Under the pieces are notes generated by a model. The model ran no database searches. It saw nothing but the letters and a program-made list of their open reading frames with translations, and was not told the DNA's origin. Of a stretch of DNA of 64,000 bases, positions 20,586-28,487 are shown piece after piece. The DNA is from Henningerozyma blattae CBS 6284 (taxonomy: Eukaryota > Ascomycota > Saccharomycetes > Saccharomycetales > Saccharomycetaceae), in the NCBI RefSeq assembly GCF_000315915.1, contig NC_020186.1:806001-870000 (forward strand), given 5' to 3'. The position numbers were made by a program, and so were the translations under genes. Numbering within the stretch: the first letter of the stretch is position 1; each line of letters opens with the position of its first letter.

Positions 20586-21974
20586 ATGATAGATATTTTA
20601 GTGATATTAACATGTTTGTTCATCGTAATGTCAGTACTTAGACGATATAGTCCCTTCCAAAAATGGATGGCCCAAAGAATTGATAACGCCCTTCATAAGA
20701 GTCAATTGACTACTATATTATATTCTCCTTCTTTACGTCTAATTCCAAAAAATGCAAATCCAAATGATATGAATAATATCGAGAATTTTTTCATTAGTAA
20801 TAATACTTCGAATTTAAAATCCATTTCTGAAAGTTTACGTCAATTAAAAGAATATTCAATAAAAGCACATAATGCAAATGGCACGATTTTTAAAAGAACA
20901 AGGGAATTAAGCAATGATATGATTAATCAATTAAGGGAATTACAATATTTCTCGAAGATTACTAAAATAAATGAATCAATCCAATCAAATGGTCAAATGA
21001 TTGATTTATTAATTGAATCTTTTCTAAATGATTTGGTTAATGTAAATTTGAATTCTTTAAACAATGATAATAAGAAGTTCTTATATGAACAGTTGAATGA
21101 TATTTGTAAAAATGTAGGATATGCTATCACACCTGAATATCAATTAACTAAAATATTAAACTTTGAGCCAGATTCCCTGTATATAAACTCTGATCAATAT
21201 AGAGTAGTTGAAGCTGTTTCTCATATTTGTAGAGATTGGTCACAACCTTTTCAAAATGAGCGTACCCCAATAGAAGAATTTGTCTTAAATCAATTAGAAA
21301 CTTTAAATTTTAACAATCAAGTTGAAAGAAATTTGGTTGTCATGCCGGGTGCTGGTCTTGGTAGACTATCGCATAATATAGCTACTAAATTCCCAAGCGT
21401 TAAAGTTCAATCAATTGAATGGTCAACTTTAATGTATATATGCAATATGGCTATTTATTCAACATCGCATGATTTAGAGATACGTCCATTCGCAATGCAT
21501 TATTCAGGCCAATTATCTACTTCCGATCAAATTAGACCTTATGAGATTCAAACAAGTTCAATTACTAAACCTAATAACCTTGATGTATTACTTGGCGATT
21601 TTAGAACCTATGTTCCTTCTACAGGTGTACAAAATGGGAAATATGAAACTATTACTGTTGTGACTCCGTTTTTTATCGATACAGCAGAGAATTTATTTGA
21701 ATATATTGAAACTATTGAATCCTTGAGATATCATTGTAAGACAGTACAATGGATTAACGTTGGTCCATTGAAATATGGTACTAGACCATTAGTTCAACTA
21801 AATGTTGAAGAATTAGAAAAATTAAGAAAAATTCGTGGTTGGGTTGATATTTCTCAACTAGTTTCAACTGATTATGAAGAGTTGAATGGATATTTGACAG
21901 ATACTAAGTCGCTATATCAAGGCTATTATGGTTTGTTAAAATTTCATTCTAAACTGACTAATCCAGGGATGTAG
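20586..21974 (+). CDS. N2227/carnosine-N-methyltransferase-like SAM-dependent methyltransferase (YMR209C homologue)
   Basis: 462 residues, close to the uncharacterised S. cerevisiae YMR209C (457 aa). The N-terminus has a hydrophobic segment (about residues 3-18, IDILVILTCLFIVMSVL), suggesting membrane anchoring. The middle has the N2227-family SAM-binding block VMPGAGLGRLSHNIA (about residues 252-266), followed by VQSIEWSTLMYICNMA. Later TVVTPFFIDTAENLFEYIETI (about 355-375) and WINVGPLKYG (about 389-398) match the family's C-terminal catalytic region. Related proteins methylate the imidazole of carnosine/anserine-type substrates; the substrate of this yeast branch is not known to me. Position between DML1 and YTM1 supports the YMR209C assignment over YNL092W. 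Confidence 0.82.
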   Translation: MIDILVILTCLFIVMSVLRRYSPFQKWMAQRIDNALHKSQLTTILYSPSLRLIPKNANPNDMNNIENFFISNNTSNLKSISESLRQLKEYSIKAHNANGTIFKRTRELSNDMINQLRELQYFSKITKINESIQSNGQMIDLLIESFLNDLVNVNLNSLNNDNKKFLYEQLNDICKNVGYAITPEYQLTKILNFEPDSLYINSDQYRVVEAVSHICRDWSQPFQNERTPIEEFVLNQLETLNFNNQVERNLVVMPGAGLGRLSHNIATKFPSVKVQSIEWSTLMYICNMAIYSTSHDLEIRPFAMHYSGQLSTSDQIRPYEIQTSSITKPNNLDVLLGDFRTYVPSTGVQNGKYETITVVTPFFIDTAENLFEYIETIESLRYHCKTVQWINVGPLKYGTRPLVQLNVEELEKLRKIRGWVDISQLVSTDYEELNGYLTDTKSLYQGYYGLLKFHSKLTNPGM

Positions 21975-22307
21975 CCCAAAATAGATTTTTAGATATATTG
22001 GAAGAATGAGAAGTCTTCGTATGTATAATCATGACTTTAGTTTTAACATTATAAACTTCCTTTTTTAACTTTGATTATCTATAATAAATATTCGTGATTC
22101 AAATATAAATATATATATATATATATATATCCCTTCTTATAAAAATTAAGATTCTTAAATTGGCTCGTATATTTTAATACATCTATTGAACTATTTTACA
22201 GAATGATTAATATGCTAATAAAAAGATATTATCTATTGATAGTATATGAGGGAAAAAGTATATGTGTGTCTGTGAATTTTTGGTACAATGATTAATGGAT
22301 TTAAAGA
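21975..22307. other. Convergent 3' region with TA repeat
   Basis: 333 bp between convergent genes, containing a TA/AT dinucleotide run at about 22108-22130. No gene seen. Confidence 0.7.
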
Positions 22308-23684
22308 TTAATTCTTAAAGATATTATCACCTTTATTAAATTGAATTTTCTTATCTTGACCACCACTAATTATACCAGCTGTTTCAGACCAATTGACTGC
22401 AAAAACTTTGTCATTAACACCTTTTTGAACGGATTTATCTTCTCTGGTAATAGTGTACATTGGAGTAGTAGATCTAACGTCCCATACTTTAACGGTACCG
22501 TCATGGGAACCAGAACATAACATATAATCATTTTCAGGGCATGTATCAAGAGATACAACGAAATTTTTATGACCGATCAATTGTTGTTGAGTAATTTTGG
22601 AAGAAGAATTTACACGAGGATCATGTAAAGTGATATGTCTTGCACTAGAACCACAGGCCAATAGATTCAATTTTGGTAATTGAGCAATTGATAATAATGA
22701 ATATGAAGTTGATTTTGTATCGACACAACGAGAAGTGATTAAATCCCAAGTCTTAATGGCGTGATCTTGTGACACTGAGTAACCTACGGTTTGATCTTGT
22801 GAATCAAAAATTACTTGTTCTACTGGGGCAGAATGCGATTCCAAAAGAGATAGAGGTGCACGTCTTCTCACTGAACCATCTTTTAAAGTCATCTTTCTTC
22901 TCTTTCTAGCGGCTGTAGAGATTTTATTACTTGAATTGTTCAAATCTTCCATTGGATCAACGATAGTCATATCTTTATAATTGGTGGACCATAGACCAAT
23001 AGAATTATCGTACGAAGCTGATAAAATTTTGGAAGTTTGTATAGAAACATCAATAGACACTACAGGAGCCTTATGACCTTCCAAGATGGCCAAGGTTTTC
23101 CCATCTTCAATCAATTCATTATCATCATTAACATCAATATCTAATGGAATTTGCTTAGAGTCATCACTCTTGGTCTTCCAAAGACGTAAAGTTCTATCAT
23201 TACCAGCAGAAGCTAATCTTGTATTTGAAATATATTTAACAGAACGGATTGGACCTGAATGGCCACTATATTGTTTTTGAACTTTCCCTGACATATTCCA
23301 AGTTCTTACTACCCCATCATAGGACCCGGAAATGATGGATTTATCATCACCGACATCTAAGGAACTAATCCAATCTTCATTATTAAAACTGTTTAAAAAT
23401 GAAGGAGGTAAGACAGCTCTTGTATATTCGATATTCAAAGAATTTTCACTAGAAAGCCCTTTTTTGGTCAAATATTCTTCTAATGAAACACGTAATAGTT
23501 CACCATCGATTAAAAAATCAAATGGAACCACAGTTTCCAATTTTAAAAGATGGTTGACAATTTCGGAAAGACCGTATCTTTTCAACGAAATTGGAACATA
23601 CATTGGTGTGTCTTGGACATGTAAAGTTTCGTCCACTTCACGGGTAAAGAATTTGATCTTAACTTGGGAATTGTCATCTGTCAT
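22308..23684 (-). CDS. YTM1: Ribosome biogenesis WD40 protein Ytm1
   Basis: 458 residues (S. cerevisiae Ytm1 is 460). Ytm1 forms the Nop7-Erb1-Ytm1 (PeBoW) complex in the nucleolus and is released from pre-60S particles by the AAA ATPase Rea1. The N-terminal NLE/ubiquitin-like domain (about residues 7-90, from VKIKFFTREVDETLHV) is the part that Rea1's MIDAS domain binds in the family. It is followed by about seven WD repeats with typical GH...WD spacing, such as GHSGPIRSVKY, GHKAPVVSID, ESHSAPVEQV and GHKNFVVSLD. The basic ARKRRKMTLKDGS (near 260) sits in a loop. PAC and RRPE motifs upstream fit ribosome-biogenesis control. Counterpart YOR272W lies next to TPO4. Confidence 0.96.
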   Translation of the reverse strand: MTDDNSQVKIKFFTREVDETLHVQDTPMYVPISLKRYGLSEIVNHLLKLETVVPFDFLIDGELLRVSLEEYLTKKGLSSENSLNIEYTRAVLPPSFLNSFNNEDWISSLDVGDDKSIISGSYDGVVRTWNMSGKVQKQYSGHSGPIRSVKYISNTRLASAGNDRTLRLWKTKSDDSKQIPLDIDVNDDNELIEDGKTLAILEGHKAPVVSIDVSIQTSKILSASYDNSIGLWSTNYKDMTIVDPMEDLNNSSNKISTAARKRRKMTLKDGSVRRRAPLSLLESHSAPVEQVIFDSQDQTVGYSVSQDHAIKTWDLITSRCVDTKSTSYSLLSIAQLPKLNLLACGSSARHITLHDPRVNSSSKITQQQLIGHKNFVVSLDTCPENDYMLCSGSHDGTVKVWDVRSTTPMYTITREDKSVQKGVNDKVFAVNWSETAGIISGGQDKKIQFNKGDNIFKN

Positions 23685-23865
23685 GGCTAGTGGTGGTTAC
23701 TTTTGGCTTTTTATATTTTCTTACAAAAACAAAATTTTTCTATTTTCTTATAAGGATGGTAGAATCGAAGGAAAAGATAGATATGTGTTCAGATCTTTTT
23801 GTTAAATGTTTCTAAATTTACATATATTTATACATTATACATAACTTTTTCATATAAAGTTAAAT

Positions 23866-23906
23866 GATGAGATGAGATGGCCAAATTTTCCAATCCGAAA
23901 AATTTT
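23866..23906. promoter_or_regulatory. PAC (GATGAG, two overlapping) and RRPE (GAAAAATTTT) motifs upstream of YTM1
   Basis: GATGAG at 23866-23871 and 23871-23876 is followed by GAAAAATTTT at 23897-23906, 180-220 bp before the YTM1 ATG. The PAC/RRPE pair is the known promoter signature of ribosome-biogenesis genes (PAC is bound by Dot6/Tod6, RRPE by Stb3), which fits Ytm1's role. Confidence 0.7.
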
Positions 23907-24129
23907 CTGTCGGAACCCCGGGCTGTAAATAGGAGAATGTAGGGTTGTTAGGGTAAGGAGAATCTGATTATTATACTTATATAAATCCTTGCTAAATAAA
24001 TGTGCTCATATATATATATATATATATATATAAATGAGGTACGAGAATTTAAGTTAGCTGATATAAATGACTAACGAGTATATAGATACCAACCCATAAC
24101 CATGAGAATTATAGCGATTATAATGAGCG

Positions 24130-24320
24130 AGATGTATTGACTTAGAGTAGTCTGGTGGTCCGAGTTGGATACAAATCTGTCTTTTTCTTTGTATGTTTGA
24201 CTTAAAGGTGTGCTTGGTCCACTCATTAGATTTGATATATGTAAGTTTGGAATATTAACTGGTCTTTAAATTCTTTCCTATTGTTTGCCCAACAAAGATG
24301 GCTGTACTTCCAAGAAATAT
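24130..24320 (-). ncRNA. Possible snoRNA at the snR8 position (weak)
   Basis: In S. cerevisiae, as I recall it, the H/ACA snoRNA snR8 lies just upstream of YTM1 on the same strand. The equivalent place here holds the most GC-rich stretch of an otherwise AT-rich intergenic region, including a 7-bp hairpin ATACAAA/TTTGTAT (24169-24175 with 24189-24195) nested in GTGG/CCAC. An ACA trinucleotide near 24132-24136 could be the 3' box. I could not fold it into a clear two-hairpin H/ACA RNA or match guide sequences, so limits and identity are tentative. Confidence 0.22.
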
Positions 24321-24866
24321 TAAAGTATACAAGTATAAATAAATATATTAAAAACATCAAAACATCAAAACATCAAAACATTAAACGATTAAAAATCGAG
24401 CCCTTTTTCTCGTGCTCTTATATATATACATAGCAGGATAAAAATAGATATATACCATATAAGTAATCACATCAGTGATACGAGCCAAGCATTCCTGATT
24501 TCCTAATTCACTATTAGTACTCCTTTTTAAACTCTATCCAGTTCACCCTTTTTTGGCCATAAATGATGATTCCGATAACCTAAACGTGAAAATCAATTTA
24601 CCCTTTAATAAAATGACAAATTGGCATTTTTGATTTTCGTGAGGGTTAATCAATCACAACACTTGCAAATACTTGTGATTTTGATAATACTTTTTATTAT
24701 GATTATCTTTTTTTATATGATGATTAGTCTAATGACTTTAAAATTAGCTGATATAAATATTATAATAGTATTATAGTATCCTAAATTCTTGTTACACAAT
24801 GGCAGAGATTAAGACATATAAATTTTCTGCGGCTACTTCTGAGGGCACATATCCTAATCGGGGAAT

Positions 24867-24873
24867 TTACCCG
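24867..24873 (+). promoter_or_regulatory. Reb1-type site (TTACCCG)
   Basis: TTACCCGC lies about 420 bp upstream of the VPH1 ATG, in the YTM1/VPH1 divergent region. Confidence 0.45.
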
Positions 24874-25120
24874 CACTCGGTGTGTTTTCATTTTTTTTTC
24901 ATTATCATTCATTTTACCTTGAAATATGGAATTTCAATCACAAATTAAATCAAGACAAGATAATTTTAGTTTGAAGAATTCAAGTTGTAAATGTTAAGAA
25001 ATTAGTATTTAATGGAGTTATTGTATTTGCCTATTTAGAAGATACGAATTAAATTTATTTTTTAAATCGTAGTATAGCAATTGCTTAAGAAGACTATCGC
25101 ATTCACACACATATATATTC

Positions 25121-25205
25121 GCTTTTGCTTTTGCCTTTGTCTTTGCTTTTAGCTTTTAGCTTTTGCCCTTTGACCTTTAACTTTTATCTTTGCTTTTGCT
25201 TTTTT
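25121..25205. repeat. Degenerate CTTTTG/CTTTTAG pyrimidine-rich repeat before VPH1
   Basis: A run of variants of CTTTTG and CTTTTAG, T-rich on the coding strand, in what is probably the VPH1 promoter or leader. Confidence 0.7.
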
Positions 25206-25290
25206 TTTGCATCTGCTAAATTAATTAATTTATACTTTTATTATATTATACTAGCTTCTTCCTTTTTTTTTCTTTTTTTTTTCGTCGAAG

Positions 25291-27924
25291 ATGTCTCCAT
25301 TTACAGGCCAAACAGGTATGGTGATGGCATCTGCAGTGGCTCCTCCCAAAGATGAAGCCATCTTCCGTTCTGCAGAAATGTCATTGATTGAATTTTATAT
25401 CTCTCAAGAAATCGGTAGAGACGCTGTGTACACTCTTGGCCAGTTGGGTTTAGTTCAGTTCAGAGACTTGAATTCCAAGATTCGTCCCTTCCAAAGAACT
25501 TTTGTTAAAGAGATTAGAAACCTAGATAATGTCGAGAGACAATATAGATATTTCTTCAAGTTATTATTGAAACATGACATTCAATTATATGAAGATGAAA
25601 CTTTGATTGAATCATTCAAATTAACTCAAAAGAAGGATTTCAACATTGAATCGATTCAAGTTTCTCCAAACAATTCCATCATTGGTGATCATATGACTAA
25701 TGCCACATATTTAGAAACAAGATTGCTTGAAATGGAGGAAGCTGTGGACTCCTTAGAGACTCAAAAAGCTGATTTGGAGCAATACCGTATTGTTTTACAA
25801 AGTGGTGATCAATTCTTTGAATCTATCGAGCAAGGTAATCCAGAACTATTGAATTTGAGTAGTTCTAATGGTAATGATATTGAAACCAATGTATTGAGTG
25901 GTGGGGTCTTACCTTCATCAGTCAACTATGTCACAGGTGTTATTGCTAGAGAAAAAATTGGTGTTTTAGAACAAATTCTTTGGAGAGTCTTGAGAGGTAA
26001 TTTATTTTTCAAATATTTGGAAATTGAAGAACCTATTTATGATTCTCAATCAAAGACCAAGATTTACAAAAATGTCTTTATTGTCTTTTCTCATGGTGAC
26101 ATGATCATGAAGCGCATTAGAAAGATTTCTGAATCCTTGGATGCTAAATTATATGATGTTAGTGAAAATGAACAAGAAAGAGGTGCCAAATTAAACAAAG
26201 TTAATCAATCTTTAACTGATTTATACACTGTCTTGCAGACCACTTTGACTACTTTACAAAGTGAATTATATGCCATTGCCAAAGAATTAAATTTCTGGTT
26301 CCAAGATATTGCTCGTGAAAAATCAGTTTATGAGACTTTAAATAAATTCAGCAGTGATTCCAATCGTAAGATTTTAATTGCGGAAGGGTGGGTCCCCAAG
26401 GATCAAATTTATATCTTACAACAATGTATGGATCAAATGATTGCAAGATTGGGTATTGATTCTCCATCTATTATTCAAATTGTGGAAACTAACAAGACTC
26501 CACCAACTTATCATCGTACCAACAAATTCACTGAAGGTTTCCAAAATATTTGTGATTGTTATGGTATTGCCAAATATAGAGAAGTTAATGCCGGTTTACC
26601 TACCATTGTGACTTTCCCCTTTATGTTTGCTATCATGTTTGGTGATATGGGCCATGGGTTTTTAATGTTTTTATGTGGGTTATGCTTAGTATTGAATGAA
26701 TCCAAGATTGATAAGATGAAACGTGGTGAAATTTTCGATATGGCTTATTCTGGTAGATATATTGTCTTGATGATGGGGTTGTTTTCCATGTACACTGGGT
26801 TCTTGTACAATGATATCTTTTCATTGTCAATGACTTTCTTTAAGAGTGGCTGGGAATGGCCTAAAGAAGGTTGGAAAGAAGGTCAAAGTATTGAAGCCAC
26901 TGCTACCGGTGTTTACCCTATCGGGTTGGATTGGATTTGGCATGGAACTGAAAATGCTCTTTTGTTTTCCAATTCATACAAGATGAAATTATCCATCATC
27001 ATGGGGTTCATCCATATGTCTTATTCCTACATGTTTTCTTTAGTGAATGCCATTAATTTCCAATCCATGATTGATATCGTTGGTAATTTCATCCCAGGTT
27101 TAATTTTCATGCAAAGTATCTTTGGTTATTTATCATTAACCATTGTTTACAAATGGTCCAAAGATTGGATCAAAGATGGTAAACCTGCACCTGGTTTGTT
27201 GAACATGCTAATCAACATGTTTTTGGCTCCAGGTGTCATTGACGATGAATTGTATAGGCATCAAGGTAAAGTTCAAGTTGTATTATTATTCCTTGCTTTG
27301 ATTTGTATCCCATGGTTATTAATTGTTAAACCATTGCATTACAAATTGACTCACAAGGAGAAATCTATAGAATCCTCTGATGACCACGAAACACAACACC
27401 TATTACAATCAACGAACAACAACCGTGAAGAAGATGGTGATGAACATCTATTGGAAATCGAAGAACATGACCAAGATGCCGATGAAGATGAGGCTGCTCA
27501 TGGCGAAGGCTTCAGTGATTTAATGATTCATCAAGTCATCTATACTATTGAATTCTGCTTAAACTGTGTTTCTCACACTGCCTCATATTTAAGATTGTGG
27601 GCTTTATCCCTAGCTCATGCACAATTATCCAGTGTCTTATGGACCATGACTATCAAGATTGCATTTGGAGTCCCAGGTTTATTAGGTGTTTTGATGACTG
27701 TATTCTTATTTGGTATGTGGTTTGTTCTAACATGTACCGTGTTAGTGGTCATGGAAGGTACCAGTGCCATGTTACATTCTTTAAGATTACATTGGGTGGA
27801 ATCCATGTCCAAGTTCTTTGTCGGTGATGGTGTTTACTACACTCCATTTGCCTTCCAATACATCGATTTGGAAGATTTCACAGCAGCTGCTAAAGTAAAC
27901 ACAGCTGCAGCTGGAGATGAATAA
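25291..27924 (+). CDS. VPH1: V-type H+-ATPase subunit a, vacuolar isoform
   Basis: 877 residues (S. cerevisiae Vph1 is 840). Subunit a of the membrane V0 sector forms the proton half-channels of the vacuolar ATPase. The cytosolic N-terminal half opens with EAIFRSAEMSLIEFYI, then GQLGLVQFRDLNSK. The membrane half includes TIVTFPFMFAIMFGDMGHG and SHTASYLRLWALSLAHAQ. The essential Arg of the latter (Arg735 in S. cerevisiae) is Arg768 here. An acidic Asp/Glu loop lies at about residues 690-740. The N-terminus carries about 16 extra residues (MSPFTGQTGMVMASAV...) relative to S. cerevisiae; initiation at Met11 or Met13 is possible. VPH1 is preferred over its paralogue STV1 because the neighbours are those of YOR270C. 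Confidence 0.95.
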   Translation: MSPFTGQTGMVMASAVAPPKDEAIFRSAEMSLIEFYISQEIGRDAVYTLGQLGLVQFRDLNSKIRPFQRTFVKEIRNLDNVERQYRYFFKLLLKHDIQLYEDETLIESFKLTQKKDFNIESIQVSPNNSIIGDHMTNATYLETRLLEMEEAVDSLETQKADLEQYRIVLQSGDQFFESIEQGNPELLNLSSSNGNDIETNVLSGGVLPSSVNYVTGVIAREKIGVLEQILWRVLRGNLFFKYLEIEEPIYDSQSKTKIYKNVFIVFSHGDMIMKRIRKISESLDAKLYDVSENEQERGAKLNKVNQSLTDLYTVLQTTLTTLQSELYAIAKELNFWFQDIAREKSVYETLNKFSSDSNRKILIAEGWVPKDQIYILQQCMDQMIARLGIDSPSIIQIVETNKTPPTYHRTNKFTEGFQNICDCYGIAKYREVNAGLPTIVTFPFMFAIMFGDMGHGFLMFLCGLCLVLNESKIDKMKRGEIFDMAYSGRYIVLMMGLFSMYTGFLYNDIFSLSMTFFKSGWEWPKEGWKEGQSIEATATGVYPIGLDWIWHGTENALLFSNSYKMKLSIIMGFIHMSYSYMFSLVNAINFQSMIDIVGNFIPGLIFMQSIFGYLSLTIVYKWSKDWIKDGKPAPGLLNMLINMFLAPGVIDDELYRHQGKVQVVLLFLALICIPWLLIVKPLHYKLTHKEKSIESSDDHETQHLLQSTNNNREEDGDEHLLEIEEHDQDADEDEAAHGEGFSDLMIHQVIYTIEFCLNCVSHTASYLRLWALSLAHAQLSSVLWTMTIKIAFGVPGLLGVLMTVFLFGMWFVLTCTVLVVMEGTSAMLHSLRLHWVESMSKFFVGDGVYYTPFAFQYIDLEDFTAAAKVNTAAAGDE

Positions 27925-28035
27925 ACAAGATCATCATTAACTCAACCCAAACCTATACATACGTTTATACACACAAACACGCCTCTCTATACACTATAAC
28001 TATATACGTATCTCTATCTAATTACACATTATAAG

Positions 28036-28119
28036 ATGTCCATCTCAATGTCCATCTCAATGTCCATCTCAATGTCCATCTCAATGTCCATCTCAATGTC
28101 CATCTCAATGTCCATCTCA
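28036..28119. repeat. 12-bp tandem repeat ATGTCCATCTCA, seven exact copies
   Basis: Seven identical head-to-tail copies (84 bp), followed by diverging CATCTCGATC-like units to about 28150. It begins about 110 bp after the VPH1 stop. The unit length is a multiple of three and each copy starts with ATG, so it encodes a short Met-Ser-Ile-Ser frame of about 51 codons. I take that as incidental. Confidence 0.97.
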
Positions 28120-28258
28120 ATCTCGATCACCATCCCGATCTCCATATCTCTATATATACCATTCACAATCATATTAATCCTCCAAACCTAATTGCATCCC
28201 TAATTGCATCCCTAAAATATCCCTAAAATATCCCTTATAAAACCCTCTTTTTTTGTCA

Positions 28259-28308
28259 CGCTCGGCTCGTCCGCTGCCGGTCCAAACCGAGCGAGGGGCG
28301 AGACCGGC
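28259..28308. promoter_or_regulatory. GC-rich island with interleaved inverted repeats (pseudoknot topology)
   Basis: CGCTCGG (28259-28265) pairs with CCGAGCG (28287-28293), and GCCGGTC (28276-28282) pairs with GACCGGC (28302-28308). The order A-B-A'-B' with spacers of 10, 4 and 8 bases is that of an H-type pseudoknot. It lies 180-230 bp before the HRK1 ATG in otherwise AT-rich DNA. It may act as RNA, if transcribed in the leader, or as a cluster of CGG/CCG zinc-cluster half-sites. Confidence 0.55.
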
Positions 28309-28487
28309 CTGTTTATTTCCAGGTTTAAGTCGAGTTCTTGCAAATCTTCAGCAAATCATCAACTAATAAAAAATAAAAATTAGAAATAAAATTTGAAATA
28401 GAAATAATAATATAGTATAGTTTAATATAGTATAAAAAAAAAGAAAAATTAATAAATAATAAATAAATAATACTTCATCACGCAACA

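Larger units (their letters stand above)
23685..25290. other. Divergent YTM1/VPH1 intergenic region
   Basis: 1.6 kb, unusually long for this window. It contains PAC and RRPE motifs near YTM1, a TA microsatellite (about 24008-24033), a GC-richer block at about 24100-24240 discussed as a possible snoRNA, an 8-bp repeat ACATCAAA (four copies near 24345-24376), a Reb1-type site at 24867-24873 and a pyrimidine-rich hexamer-like repeat before VPH1. FSF1, PAC1 and YOR268C, which lie around VPH1 in S. cerevisiae, are absent. Confidence 0.7.
27925..28487. other. VPH1-HRK1 intergenic region
   Basis: 563 bp between tandem genes. It contains a 12-bp tandem repeat, a GC-rich island with two interleaved inverted repeats, and an A-rich leader before HRK1, listed separately. 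No gene seen. Confidence 0.8.

Noticed and set aside
24717..24755. C/D-box snoRNA (ATGATGA followed by CTGA)
   Set aside because: The boxes are only about 30 bases apart and there is no terminal stem.
28036..28190. Met-Ser-Ile-Ser repeat frame as a small protein
   Set aside because: It is fully explained by the 12-bp DNA repeat and continues only into degenerate copies.
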